This document shows, in pieces, positions 17,187 through 26,346 of a stretch of 64,000 nt of DNA. The position numbers were made by a program, and so were the translations under genes. Under the pieces are notes generated by a model, which did no database searches, was not told where the DNA came from, and was given only the letters and a program-made list of their open reading frames with translations. The DNA lies in assembly GCF_013114835.1 (NCBI RefSeq), contig NZ_JAAVLW010000012.1, positions 1 through 64,000 on the forward strand, given 5' to 3'. This stretch comes from Bradyrhizobium archetypum. Lineage in GTDB: Bacteria > Pseudomonadota > Alphaproteobacteria > Rhizobiales > Xanthobacteraceae. How positions within the stretch are numbered: the first letter of the stretch is position 1; each line of letters opens with the position of its first letter.

Positions 17187-17951
17187 ATGCCGGAGGCCAT
17201 CAAGCGAGCTATTCTCGTTATTGCTTGCTGCCTCGCCGTCCTAATCGATCTCCGCGCTGCATTTGCCGACTCTGCGGCCGACCAGAAAATGGCCAATCAC
17301 TACGAGCAGGCGGCGCAAGACGGCGATGATGATGGCCAGTTCTATCTTGGGGCGCTCTATTCCGCGGGCGTCGGTCGTCCGCGCAACGACCAGGAGGCTT
17401 TTCGCTGGTTCTCGCGCGCTGCCGATCAGGGGCACGGCCACGCCATGCTGATCATTGCCGGCCTCTACGCCAGCGGGCGCGGCACGACGAAAGACAATGT
17501 GAAGGCCTATAGCTGGGCCCACATCGTCGCCTCGGCGAGCAAAGTCGAGGAATACCGCAACGGCGCGCGGCAACTGATGTCGCTGCTCATGAAGAAGATG
17601 ACAAGCGACGAAATCGGTCATGCCGTGGTGGCCGCGAGGGCCTGGCGCGCCGTTCGAGCCGCAGGCGCGCCTGCCAGTTCGGACAAGACTTCGCGGATCG
17701 AAAGAGCTGAAGACAGCTCGTCGGACCAACCCGCGCCGGTTGCGGCGGCGCCTGCACCCGCGGTCGTGCAACCAGCGCCGGCAGCCCAGCCGTCGTCTGC
17801 AACCTCGCAGCCGGCGTCCTCCAGTGTCACGGCATTGCCGGCACCTCCCAGGGTCGCGTCGGCACCTCCGGTGAAGAGTGCAAGGAAGGACGATGTTCGC
17901 GACCTGCTCGACCAGGTTCCACAGGGCCTGCGCAAGCGGTTTGGCTTCTGA
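17187..17951 (+). CDS. Exported Sel1-repeat protein
   Basis: A 254-residue protein. Residues 1-28 are a signal peptide ('AILVIACCLAVLIDLRAAFA'). Two or three Sel1-type TPR units follow ('AAQDGDDDGQFYLGALYSAGVG...QEAFRWFSRAADQGHGHAMLIIAGLYASGRG'), then a Pro/Ala/Ser-rich linker and a short conserved-looking tail 'DLLDQVPQGLRKRFGF'. Sel1 repeats mediate protein contacts. The gene ends 15 bp before the membrane fusion protein gene of an ABC exporter, so it may be an accessory periplasmic part of that system (inference). An upstream in-frame ATG at 17112 would bury the signal peptide, so I chose 17187. Confidence 0.75.
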   Translation: MPEAIKRAILVIACCLAVLIDLRAAFADSAADQKMANHYEQAAQDGDDDGQFYLGALYSAGVGRPRNDQEAFRWFSRAADQGHGHAMLIIAGLYASGRGTTKDNVKAYSWAHIVASASKVEEYRNGARQLMSLLMKKMTSDEIGHAVVAARAWRAVRAAGAPASSDKTSRIERAEDSSSDQPAPVAAAPAPAVVQPAPAAQPSSATSQPASSSVTALPAPPRVASAPPVKSARKDDVRDLLDQVPQGLRKRFGF

Positions 17952-17966
17952 ATCACGGGGTACGTC

Positions 17967-19172
17967 ATGAAACTGCAGCATCTCGCCGCAACCGGCATTC
18001 TGGGCATCGCCGCGCTGGGAGCGGGCTATTATTCCTATTCCCGCCTGCTTCATTCGCCGCTGGTGACCACCAGCATTGCGAGCGTCGCGCCGGTTTCCGA
18101 AGCCGTTTACGGAACGGGCACCGTCGAGCCCGAGCGCTGGGCCAAAGTGGTGCCGCTGCAGCGCCGCCGGTTGATCGAGCTTTGCAAATGCGAAGGACAG
18201 GTGGTGAAGGCCGGCCAGATCCTCGGCCGCCAGGACGACGCCGAGGAACGCAGCGCGCTGGAGCAGATGGAAATCAATCGAGGCCAGCTCGAACGCGATC
18301 TGGCGCGCGCCGAGAAAGATCGCGACAAGAACGACGCCGCGCGCACTGAATACGAGCAGCGCTGGACCAAGCTGGAGGAAACAAAATCGCGGATCGCCGC
18401 GCAGAAGGTGCGCCTCGACTCGCTGGTGCTGAGAGCTCCGCTCGACGGCATGGTCTTGCGGCGCGACGGCGAGGTCGGCGAGATCGCCGGTCCTACCGAT
18501 GTTTTGTTCTGGGTTGGACCGCCTGCGCCGATGCAGGTCGTGGCTGAAATCAACGAGGAGGAGATCAACCGCATCGCCGGTGGCCAGAAGGCGCTGCTGC
18601 GGAGCGAGGCTTTCCCCGGCAGGGCGCTGCGCGCCACGGTCTCCCAGATCACGCCCAAGGGCGACCCGACCCGCAAGACCTTCCGGGTCTATTTGCGGCT
18701 GCCACAGGATACGCCGCTGCGGATCGGCATGTCGGTCGAGGTCAACATCATCTTCCGCGAGAAGCAGGCAGCCATCGTCGTACCGGCAGAGGCCGTCGCC
18801 GGCAATTCGGTTCAGATGGTCGATGACAACAGGATCAAACGGGTGCCGGTAACGGTCGGCATCCGCGGCAACCGCAACGTCGAGATCATCGGTGACGTAT
18901 CCAAAGGCATCCCCGTGCTTTCGCCCGCCCGCATGGATCTCGCTGACGGAGCCAGGATTCGCATCGACAACAGCTTGACCAGGGCAGTGGAGCCCGCGGC
19001 CGCGGGAGAACCGGCTGATCCGCCAGGCGCTCCCCCCGCCGCGACCGTGGTGGCGGCGGCCGCCCCAACTTCTTCAGATCCCGATGATGCGGTGATTTCT
19101 GCGGCCATGACCGCCCACATCGATTCCGTTGTCAACGATGCGCGCCGCAGCCTCATCAGCAACAGCCGGTAA
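17967..19172 (+). CDS. ABC exporter periplasmic adaptor (DevB/HlyD family)
   Basis: A 401-residue membrane fusion protein that links the inner-membrane transporter to the outer membrane. One N-terminal anchor helix (about 8-24), a split lipoyl domain ('RLIELCKCEGQVVKAGQILGRQDD' ... 'VLRAPLDGMVLRRDGEVGEI'), an alpha-hairpin coiled coil between (about 95-160), then beta-barrel domains ('VPAEAVAGN...RVPVTVGIRGNRNVEI') and a Pro/Ala-rich tail. Second gene of a four-gene operon with a Sel1 protein, an FtsX-type permease and an ATPase. The arrangement matches DevBCA/MacAB exporters; the substrate is unknown. Confidence 0.9.
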   Translation: MKLQHLAATGILGIAALGAGYYSYSRLLHSPLVTTSIASVAPVSEAVYGTGTVEPERWAKVVPLQRRRLIELCKCEGQVVKAGQILGRQDDAEERSALEQMEINRGQLERDLARAEKDRDKNDAARTEYEQRWTKLEETKSRIAAQKVRLDSLVLRAPLDGMVLRRDGEVGEIAGPTDVLFWVGPPAPMQVVAEINEEEINRIAGGQKALLRSEAFPGRALRATVSQITPKGDPTRKTFRVYLRLPQDTPLRIGMSVEVNIIFREKQAAIVVPAEAVAGNSVQMVDDNRIKRVPVTVGIRGNRNVEIIGDVSKGIPVLSPARMDLADGARIRIDNSLTRAVEPAAAGEPADPPGAPPAATVVAAAAPTSSDPDDAVISAAMTAHIDSVVNDARRSLISNSR

Positions 19173-19178
19173 TCACCC

Positions 19179-20417
19179 GTGAAGCTTCTGTTCAATATCG
19201 CATGGACTCACGTCAGCACCAGGGTGCGGCAAACCCTGGTCGGCATGGCCGGCGTCGCCATGGGCGTCGGCTTCACCATCATGATGGCTGGCCTGATGCA
19301 GGGCTCGCAGATCGACTTCCTGCGGCAGCTCGTCGACACCATGCCGCATATCACGATCGAGGATGAGCGGCGCTCCGTACCGACGCAGCCGGCCGAGCAG
19401 GAATATGCGGCGGTCCAGATGGCTGATATCGCCAATGTCGGCAAACGCCCCGGCATTAAGTATCCGGAATCGGTGATGAGTTCGCTGCGCTCGTGGATAC
19501 CGGGTGACGTGGCGCCCTCGGTGAAGACCACCGCAATCATCGATCACGGCGGCGCGCGCATCGGCATCACCTTGACCGGCATCGATCCCCGCCGCGAGGT
19601 TCATGTCTCGAAGCTCGCGGCGCAAATGCGCGAGGGAAAGCTCGACGACCTTTCGCGCGCGCCGAACGCCATCATCATCGGCGAGGCGCTCGCGGAAAAA
19701 CTCGGCGTGAAGACCGGCAACACCGTCCTCCTGGTCGGCGGCCAGGGCACGCAACTGAATTCGACCGTGGCCGGGCTGTTTCGCTCCGGCTTGAAGCGCG
19801 TCGACGAAAGCCAGATCTATTCGCTGGCCGGGCCGGCGCAGGTCATGATGGGGCAAAACGGGGTCATCAACCAGTTGCGGCTGCGGTTGAACGATCCGAT
19901 GGCGGCCCAAAAGGTCGCCGCCCAAGTCGAAGCGCAGACCGGCTACAAGTCGGTGTCCTGGCAGGAAGCCAACGCCGATCTGCTGTCGACCTTCACCGTG
20001 CGCGATTTCATCGTGCTCACCGTGATGGGCGCGATGCTGCTGACATCGTCCTTTGCCACCTACAACATCATCTCGACGATCACGCACGAGAAGCGCCAGG
20101 ACATCGCAATCATGAAATCGCTGGGCATGCGCGAATATGCCGTGCGGCGGATCTTCATCATCGAGTCCGTCATCATCGGCGTGGTCGGCATCCTGTTCGG
20201 GTGGATCCTCGGTTACCTGCTCTGCTATGGCTGGTCGAAGATCACGATCTTCAATCCGCTGACGGGCACCACCGTTCCGCTGCAGATCTATTACTCTGCG
20301 ATGCACTATGTGGTCGCGGGCGGAATATCCCTCCTCTGCTGCGCAGGTGCAGCTTACTTCCCGGCACGCAAGGCCACGCGGGTTCATCCAGTTGAAATTA
20401 TCCGGGGAGCGTCATGA
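19179..20417 (+). CDS. ABC exporter permease (FtsX/DevC type)
   Basis: A 412-residue inner-membrane protein. An N-terminal helix (about 16-38) leads into a large periplasmic MacB-like domain, then three C-terminal helices of the FtsX module ('FIVLTVMGAMLLTSSFATYNII', 'IIGVVGILFGWILGYLLCY', 'VVAGGISLLCCAGAAYFPARKA'), with the coupling segment 'HEKRQDIAIMKSLGMREYAVRRIF' typical of this family. The start is GTG, 6 bp after the adaptor stop. It overlaps the ATPase gene by 4 bp (ATGA). Such mechanotransmitter exporters act from the periplasm on lipoproteins, glycolipids or peptides. Confidence 0.9.
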   Translation: MKLLFNIAWTHVSTRVRQTLVGMAGVAMGVGFTIMMAGLMQGSQIDFLRQLVDTMPHITIEDERRSVPTQPAEQEYAAVQMADIANVGKRPGIKYPESVMSSLRSWIPGDVAPSVKTTAIIDHGGARIGITLTGIDPRREVHVSKLAAQMREGKLDDLSRAPNAIIIGEALAEKLGVKTGNTVLLVGGQGTQLNSTVAGLFRSGLKRVDESQIYSLAGPAQVMMGQNGVINQLRLRLNDPMAAQKVAAQVEAQTGYKSVSWQEANADLLSTFTVRDFIVLTVMGAMLLTSSFATYNIISTITHEKRQDIAIMKSLGMREYAVRRIFIIESVIIGVVGILFGWILGYLLCYGWSKITIFNPLTGTTVPLQIYYSAMHYVVAGGISLLCCAGAAYFPARKATRVHPVEIIRGAS

Positions 20418-21133
20418 CCGAGGTTGCTTTGCAAGCGGTGGAGCTGGTTCGGCGCATCGAGGGCGATGTCGCGCACACCCTCGTCAACGGCATTGATCTT
20501 GCGGTGAACAAGGGCGAATTCGTCGCGATTACCGGGCCGTCGGGATCGGGCAAATCTTCGCTGCTTTATCTGCTGGGCCTGCTCGATGCTCCTAGCGAGG
20601 GCGAGGTCATGATCTGCGGCCAGCCAACGTCGAAACTGTCGGAATCGGAGCGAGCCGATGTCCGCCTGACCAGATGCGGCTTCGTATTCCAGTTCCACTT
20701 CCTGCTGCCGGAGTTCACCTCGCTCGACAATGTGCTGCTGCCGATGCGCGCCGCGGGCAAGATGGCCGAAGGTGAGATGCGCGAGCGTGGTCTTGCGCTG
20801 TTAAGCTCGCTCGGGCTCGCCGAACACGCGAACAAGCGCCCCAACCAGCTCTCCGGCGGCCAGCGCCAGCGCGTCGCGATCGCCCGCGCGCTTGCCAACC
20901 GCCCCGAGATCATCGTGGCCGACGAGCCGACGGGCGCCCTCGATACGAAATCGACCGAACAGGTGTTCTCGATCCTCCGCGACATCGCGGACCACGGCCA
21001 GACCGTGATCGTAGTGACCCACGACCCGGCACTCGCCGCCCGCGCCGACCGCCGCATCCATATCGTCGATGGCAAGATCGCGGAGATTGCCATGCGTGAT
21101 GGCGGCGAGTTGGTTTGTGAGGGGGTGAGTTAG
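20414..21133 (+). CDS. ABC exporter ATPase (LolD/MacB/DevA type)
   Basis: A 239-residue nucleotide-binding subunit that powers the FtsX-type permease. Walker A 'GPSGSGKSS', Q-loop 'FVFQFHFLLPEFT', signature 'LSGGQRQRVAIARAL', Walker B 'IIVADEPTGALD' and H-loop 'VVTHD' are all intact. It overlaps the permease stop by 4 bp, implying coupled translation. It is the last gene of the operon; no terminator hairpin is obvious before 21139, where the candidate island begins. Confidence 0.93.
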   Translation: MTEVALQAVELVRRIEGDVAHTLVNGIDLAVNKGEFVAITGPSGSGKSSLLYLLGLLDAPSEGEVMICGQPTSKLSESERADVRLTRCGFVFQFHFLLPEFTSLDNVLLPMRAAGKMAEGEMRERGLALLSSLGLAEHANKRPNQLSGGQRQRVAIARALANRPEIIVADEPTGALDTKSTEQVFSILRDIADHGQTVIVVTHDPALAARADRRIHIVDGKIAEIAMRDGGELVCEGVS

Positions 21134-21138
21134 AAGCC

Positions 21139-21156
21139 GGCGGAGAGGGAGGGATT
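21139..21156 (+). repeat. Candidate attachment site (left), 18-bp copy of tRNA-Ser 3' end
   Basis: GGCGGAGAGGGAGGGATT is identical to 31207-31224, the 3' acceptor and T-arm end of tRNA-Ser(CGA), and lies in the same orientation. It starts 5 bp after the last gene of the exporter operon. Direct repeats of a tRNA 3' end are the usual footprint of site-specific integration. Confidence 0.6.
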
Positions 21157-21358
21157 GCCGCGCATCTTCAGCAAATCAATAAAATCACTGAGAACCCCTT
21201 CTTGAAGACAGGCTAGTTCGATGAGGGGTCCTGACAGCACGCCGCGTCAAGCACTTTCGCGCTGATGAAAATTCAAAGAGGCAGGCACGACTGCCGTATA
21301 CATGACCGGGATCTCAAAACGCGCAGCACCTAAGCGCATCCTACTGCCCTGGGCCGAC

Positions 21359-24133
21359 TCAACGCTTTGATTTCTTTGCCGACTTCCGCGACTTTGCCGC
21401 GCCGTTGGCGCGGCGCGCGGACCTAACCGGTTTCTTGCGATCGGCCGTGAGCGGGTAGGACATTCCGCCTACCAGTATCCCGTCGGCACACGCTTCGATT
21501 TGGATGACGCTATCGTTAGCCTTGAGAAGGTCGCTGGCGGTGAAGTCCCGGCCAGGCAACATTCGCATGGTCACCTTCCGGCCGTTACTCGGCTCGAGCG
21601 TGAATGCATCGACGCCGGCACTGGAGAATGCGACCCGCCAGCCGCGCTCGGCCAGAAACGCTGGCAGAACTGCCCTGATGGTCATACGGGCTCGGCTCCG
21701 GAACGGGTTCTTCAAGTAAAAACTCAAGCGGTCAAATCCAGCTACCAGCCGCTTGCCGGTGGAGCTCGCGACCGGAGAGACATTGCGTTGCCCGATATTG
21801 TTATCGTTCGGCACCAGCCGCCATTCCTCCATCGAGTCGTTTGCAGTAAAGTTGTCGATGTTGCTCGTGTCGTTCGGTGCAGACACGACCATAAACATGC
21901 ACTCATGCCCGACCTGCGACGGCACCCAGTCGAACGGTCCGACCAGAACTTCTGCAGCCGAATTGGGTTGCACATCCGCAGCCGAGAGCTGCGCCGTCGT
22001 CATCGGTTGCCAATCATCAGGATAGACGAGCCCGGCCGACGGCCTGCAATGAAAGGCCCGCACGGTCACGTTGGTGGCGAGCTGGGTACCGCGGTTCTTG
22101 ATCCTGACGTAGGCGTAGTTGGTGACGCCTACTATCGGCTCTTCGTGAACGGCGCCGCCATCGCTCTGGCGTCGGTTCCAAATCGCCTGGCAGCTCCAGT
22201 GATTTGACTGGAACTGGTACTCGCCGCTCCGGCCATCTTCGATGTAAACATCAACCAGCGGTGGAGCACCTTCGTTATCGTTGGGTTTCGCCGTGCCCGC
22301 AGGCTGGTACATGCCCTGCTTTTCGAATGCCCAGCGGATTACCTTGCCATAGGCGTGGCCCAATAGTCCCTCGGATACCCAATTCCCCGCGTCGGCGGTC
22401 ATCAGCGCTTGCGCAAAGCGCTCGGCATCGGGTGGACTGGTGGCCGGGGTCATTGAGCCGATGGCATTGAGCATCAGGTAACACGTCACGCGCGCTGCGA
22501 AGCGCTTCATCGCGATGTCGGAGGAATCGCCTCCGATCGATCGATAGATGCGAAACATTGTGGTCGAAAGGATCTGCTCGTTCTCGTAACCTTTCGGATC
22601 CACCGCTGTGAACGGATGTAGCGCGATGTTGCCGCTCCAACCGAAGCCCGCCGCCACAGCCCGGTCGTGCCGGCGGTTGGCAACCGTGATCCATGGAAAG
22701 GTCTCAAAACGATCCGGGGCTTGGCTGCCCGGATCGTTCAGAATCGCAGCGAAGCTGTCACCGGCGCTATGAGAGAATGGGAGATTGCGCGAGCCGACAT
22801 GGTTGAACAAAACGCCATGGCCAAACAGCTCATGCATTGCCACGCGACAATCGCAAGCAATACCAATCGGATTGGCGAGATCGCCAAGGTGAGCAAGCGC
22901 GAAGCTGGTGTATTCGATTCCCGTTCCGCCTGCGGTGCCGACGCAGTGTGCATTGATTTCGTCGCCTTGAGGGTGATTTGGGTCAATATGGCCGCGGTGG
23001 TCCACTGGACTCGGAAAGATCGTGCCAGGCAGATAACTGGCACGGTCGAATCCCAGGTCTTCCAACTGACGATAAAAGCGGTCACAATTGTAGTAGGCAT
23101 TGACCGCGGCGAAATCGTTAGTGCGCACATCGAAGTCGAAGCTCATGCCAGTGTTGAGCTGAGGAGCCGCCACGACCGGAGTTTCGATTTCGGCAATCAC
23201 GACATTGTCCCCACTAAGCGCCTGCGTGCCGTTCACCGGGGGGACAAGTCCAGCGAGTGTGACGGTGCTGCGGACTGGGTTGAGCGCCGCGGTGCCGGCC
23301 CCCGGCATGGGACCGCCCGCGACCGTGACCGGGTCGGATTGGAACACCATGCCGGTAACACTGTCCACAAATGGAGACAGCAACAGAACCGACAAAGTCT
23401 CCACCTCGATGAGTGCGACCCAGTGCAGCGGCCGAAACGGCTTGACATCGAGCCGGAAGTAGACCGCGGAAACGACGTAGTGCTCACCCTCGCGGATTGA
23501 ACGATCGACCGCCGGAAGCGGGAGAGTGGGGTCGCTTGCCTGCAGGGCGACACCATCTTTCGGCTGTTGATCCGGCGAGCGAGCGCGTCGGGCGCGTTCG
23601 TACCGATAGACCATCAACCGTTGGCGATCGATGCCAAACGACGTGTCTCGCGCCGGTTCGGAATCGAGACCAAGGCTCTTGGCCAACATTTGCAAGTCGA
23701 TGGCCCTGGATCGGGCGACCGCCTGCGCCGATGGCCGCTTGATCTTTGGATCGGGATGCCGGGTCGTTTGCGCCCCGATAATACGCAACGGGTTTTCCTT
23801 CATCGTGATCGAGAGACCTGCTTCCCAGACCGGCAGTCCGAAGTGAGTTTGGTAGAACGCGACGGTAGTCAGGTCGAACTGATGCTTTTCGCTGAGCAGG
23901 CGATACTCGACTTTGTCAGCGGTGGGTTCCTGTTCGGTTGGTGCAAAGAGATGCTTCAATTCCTGCTCTCGCAGCCCCAGCAATTCGCCGTACCGAGCGA
24001 GATATTCGCGTGCTGCAAGCTGCGGCGTTCGCGCATCGGTGGCAACGTAGCGCGGGTGAGAAAGCGTGCGCGCAACACCGTCGGCATCACGCAGGATTTT
24101 GGTTTGAGAGCGGGCATCGAATTCTTCGAACAT
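21359..24133 (-). CDS. Putative metalloprotease with FTP-like propeptide and HExxxH motif
   Basis: A 924-residue protein without a visible signal peptide. Residues about 40-150 resemble the fungalysin/thermolysin propeptide ('EYLARYGELLGL...VAFYQTHFGLPVWEAGLSI'). The catalytic region has 'MHELFGHGVLFNHVGSRN' with His434, Glu435 and His439, i.e. HExxxH, not the HExxH of M4/M36 enzymes; 'HSAGDSFAAILND' follows where the third zinc ligand is expected. HExxxH is known from dipeptidyl peptidase III. About 670-780 is a CARDB-like beta domain ('YVRIKNRGTQLATNVTVRAF'), and the tail is Lys/Arg-rich. It lies in the candidate island. Function as a protease is inferred and substrate is unknown. Confidence 0.7.
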   Translation of the reverse strand: MFEEFDARSQTKILRDADGVARTLSHPRYVATDARTPQLAAREYLARYGELLGLREQELKHLFAPTEQEPTADKVEYRLLSEKHQFDLTTVAFYQTHFGLPVWEAGLSITMKENPLRIIGAQTTRHPDPKIKRPSAQAVARSRAIDLQMLAKSLGLDSEPARDTSFGIDRQRLMVYRYERARRARSPDQQPKDGVALQASDPTLPLPAVDRSIREGEHYVVSAVYFRLDVKPFRPLHWVALIEVETLSVLLLSPFVDSVTGMVFQSDPVTVAGGPMPGAGTAALNPVRSTVTLAGLVPPVNGTQALSGDNVVIAEIETPVVAAPQLNTGMSFDFDVRTNDFAAVNAYYNCDRFYRQLEDLGFDRASYLPGTIFPSPVDHRGHIDPNHPQGDEINAHCVGTAGGTGIEYTSFALAHLGDLANPIGIACDCRVAMHELFGHGVLFNHVGSRNLPFSHSAGDSFAAILNDPGSQAPDRFETFPWITVANRRHDRAVAAGFGWSGNIALHPFTAVDPKGYENEQILSTTMFRIYRSIGGDSSDIAMKRFAARVTCYLMLNAIGSMTPATSPPDAERFAQALMTADAGNWVSEGLLGHAYGKVIRWAFEKQGMYQPAGTAKPNDNEGAPPLVDVYIEDGRSGEYQFQSNHWSCQAIWNRRQSDGGAVHEEPIVGVTNYAYVRIKNRGTQLATNVTVRAFHCRPSAGLVYPDDWQPMTTAQLSAADVQPNSAAEVLVGPFDWVPSQVGHECMFMVVSAPNDTSNIDNFTANDSMEEWRLVPNDNNIGQRNVSPVASSTGKRLVAGFDRLSFYLKNPFRSRARMTIRAVLPAFLAERGWRVAFSSAGVDAFTLEPSNGRKVTMRMLPGRDFTASDLLKANDSVIQIEACADGILVGGMSYPLTADRKKPVRSARRANGAAKSRKSAKKSKR

Positions 24134-24326
24134 GACTCCCTCCCCGATTGCATTTATGCTAACTTACAATCCAATTGCTTTGCATGAGCTGTGCGATGCG
24201 GCGGCGCAAACGGAATGACCGCGCGGGTGATCGCCGTCAATTGAACTGGAGGATGCAATTATCGCTAAGCTAAGGTATTACGGGCTTACGGTCGCGTCTG
24301 TGATGTAGTTCACAGATCGGCTATTC

Positions 24327-25031
24327 GTGACTAGACCTGTCCCAACAGTATCCGGCTCACTCGTGTCCCAGGACAAAAAAATCGATTCTGAATGTATGGA
24401 AGCGTATTACCGTGAACGTGCCACGGTGTACGATGAATTTTATCAGGTCGGACGACGCAAAGATGACCTTGTCGCGCTAGGATCCTGGCTCGTCGAGCGG
24501 GCTCGGGGCGGAATGATTCTCGAGGTCGCTGCCGGTACCGGATATTGGACGGAAGTAGCGGCGCCGGTCGCCAAAGCCATAACAGCAACCGATTACAATC
24601 CCGAAACACTGGCCATAGCGGCGCAGCGGCGCCTCGGCTCTCACGTCACGTTGACGGTGGCAGACGCCTACCGACTGCCCAAACTCCCAGGCACCTTCGA
24701 TATGGGGATGGCGATGCTCTGGTGGTCGCACGTCCAGAAGCAGCGGCGTCGCGAGTTCCTGCGTCACTTCACGAGCAGATTGGCGCCGGGCGCATTGGTC
24801 CTGATGCTGGATCAATTCTACATTGATGGTGTCAGCAGTCCCATTTCGCGCAAGGACGAATGGGACAACTTTTATACCGTACGAACACTCTCCAACGGCG
24901 CAAAATACGAAATCATCAAGAACTACCCAAGCGACGAAGAACTGATTGATACGTTCTCGGACGTTTGCGACGATATCGTCGTGACGCGGCTTCGCGAATT
25001 CTGGACTATCAGCGCACGCGTACGCCGCTGA
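24327..25031 (+). CDS. SAM-dependent class I methyltransferase
   Basis: A 234-residue cytoplasmic enzyme with the Rossmann methyltransferase fold: motif I 'ILEVAAGTGYWTE' (64-76), the acidic 'ITATDYNPETLAIA' after strand 2, and 'DAYRLPKLPGTFDMGMAMLWWSHV' around motif II/III. The acceptor is unknown; the overall look is that of Methyltransf_11/25 small-molecule enzymes. The start is the GTG at 24327, or an ATG at 24396 ('MEAYYRERA'). It is divergent from the protease gene and converges with the P-loop gene 23 bp later, inside the candidate island. Confidence 0.85.
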   Translation: MTRPVPTVSGSLVSQDKKIDSECMEAYYRERATVYDEFYQVGRRKDDLVALGSWLVERARGGMILEVAAGTGYWTEVAAPVAKAITATDYNPETLAIAAQRRLGSHVTLTVADAYRLPKLPGTFDMGMAMLWWSHVQKQRRREFLRHFTSRLAPGALVLMLDQFYIDGVSSPISRKDEWDNFYTVRTLSNGAKYEIIKNYPSDEELIDTFSDVCDDIVVTRLREFWTISARVRR

Positions 25032-25054
25032 TTGGTCCGCTCACCGAAAGCAAT

Positions 25055-26092
25055 TTAAAAGCGCAGGCCCTTGTTTCCCCCGCGCGCCATGTTGAAGGCG
25101 GGTATGCCGCACAGGCTTTCGGTTCGTTGTCGCAGCGTCGGCGTGTCCGTGCACAACCCGGTAATAAGGTCGACCGAAAAGCCCATGTCATGCAACATGA
25201 GCTTTCCGCCCAGTGCCGCCAAGGCGTCCGCCGCCGCCAGAATGAACTTGCCGTTGGAGCGTCTCCCCTTGAGACGCTGCAGGAAGACCGGCACGTTAGC
25301 TCCTAGAAAGTCGCCGCCGCATTCGATGATCACTGCGTCGGCGGGCATGCAGAGGCAGAAGTCGAGCGCCCGGTCAAACATGTCCTCCACGCCGGCGCGA
25401 TCGGACGGATAAGTTGTAGGCATTCCGAAATCGACACAATCGAATGCATGTGCGGCTCCGAAATCACGGTAGGCCAGCAATTCACTGACCGATGAGGTGC
25501 CAGTGGCCTTCAGAGTGACGATGGTCCGGTGGCCGCTTTGAAGCAGAGAACGGATGATTCCGATCCCGGCGGTGGTTTTGCCGACCTCTGCCGAGGTCCC
25601 GAGCACGACGTAAAGCAGTGCCGCTTTGTCCGACTTGCCATTTTTGGAGCTGACCACGAAGTCTCGCATGTTGAGATTCTGGTCGTCGCCTATGCGCACG
25701 GCACCGAGGTATTTGACCTCACCCAGATGCCCCTTGCTGCCGGGCGAGTCGCCCACAAAATTGCCAATGATTCCGGCTTGCGCCAACACCCAGTAGCTCT
25801 CGCTCGGAACCAAGCCTCCAGCCGGAATCCCGCCGACGACCCAGCGGGTAGACTCACGATGTCCTGGTGTTGCAAGGAAGATGTCGCCGGGGGCCAACAT
25901 CAGTGATCGGCCCGAGACGCCCTCTACCACGATCGGTGACGCCTCGGCTGGCAACTGGAAGGCGCAAACATCGCCTTCCAGACCAGCGACAGCTACACAG
26001 TATGCAGACTCCAATGGCGGCAGTCGCCGCAGGACCGATGTTCGTTTAGTGTCTGGAGCAAGTTGCGCGGCTTGCATGGCACCAACGGGCAC
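25055..26092 (-). CDS. P-loop NTPase of unknown function
   Basis: A 345-residue protein. The N-terminal half (1-150) has mixed beta character ('APGDIFLATPGHRESTRWVVGGIP'). The C-terminal half is a P-loop domain with Walker A 'GTSAEVGKTT' (165-174), a Walker B-like 'AVIIECGGDFLG', and a strand 'TIVTLKATGTSS'. The Lys-Thr-Thr form of the P-loop recalls DUF1611, dethiobiotin synthetase and MobB-like enzymes, but I cannot place it firmly. GTG start at 26092, or ATG at 26077. It follows a 70-codon gene by 9 bp, so the two are likely cotranscribed and may work together. Confidence 0.65.
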   Translation of the reverse strand: MPVGAMQAAQLAPDTKRTSVLRRLPPLESAYCVAVAGLEGDVCAFQLPAEASPIVVEGVSGRSLMLAPGDIFLATPGHRESTRWVVGGIPAGGLVPSESYWVLAQAGIIGNFVGDSPGSKGHLGEVKYLGAVRIGDDQNLNMRDFVVSSKNGKSDKAALLYVVLGTSAEVGKTTAGIGIIRSLLQSGHRTIVTLKATGTSSVSELLAYRDFGAAHAFDCVDFGMPTTYPSDRAGVEDMFDRALDFCLCMPADAVIIECGGDFLGANVPVFLQRLKGRRSNGKFILAAADALAALGGKLMLHDMGFSVDLITGLCTDTPTLRQRTESLCGIPAFNMARGGNKGLRF

Positions 26093-26101
26093 AGCGCTGT
26101 G

Positions 26102-26314
26102 TTACTTCTTCTTCTTCTTCTTTGCGGCGCTGCGGCCTTGGTCATTCACAATCAGGATCTTGCCGCGCCCAAAAGCGGCGAACTGCTTCGGCGCAATTCC
26201 GAGGCATTCCGCAAGAGCTGCAATCATCTTTGGGTCGGACGGTATCGTGACGATGAACCTCGAATGCACGTGCCTATAGGTCTCGTCCTTCCCCTCGACC
26301 GGAACAAAACACAT
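26102..26314 (-). CDS. Small hypothetical protein with poly-Lys C-terminus
   Basis: A 70-residue protein, 'MCFVPVEGKDETYRHVHSRF...', ending in 'SAAKKKKKK'. I take it as real because GGGAGG lies 5 nt before the ATG and the middle ('IVTIPSDPKMIAALAECLGIAPKQFAAFGRGKILIV') reads like a compact alpha/beta domain. The Lys tail comes from an AAG-rich tract and could bind nucleic acid or be a replication-slippage product. It precedes the P-loop gene by 9 bp. No family recognised. Confidence 0.6.
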   Translation of the reverse strand: MCFVPVEGKDETYRHVHSRFIVTIPSDPKMIAALAECLGIAPKQFAAFGRGKILIVNDQGRSAAKKKKKK

Positions 26315-26346
26315 CAGAGCCTCCCGACAAAAATTGATAAAAACCC

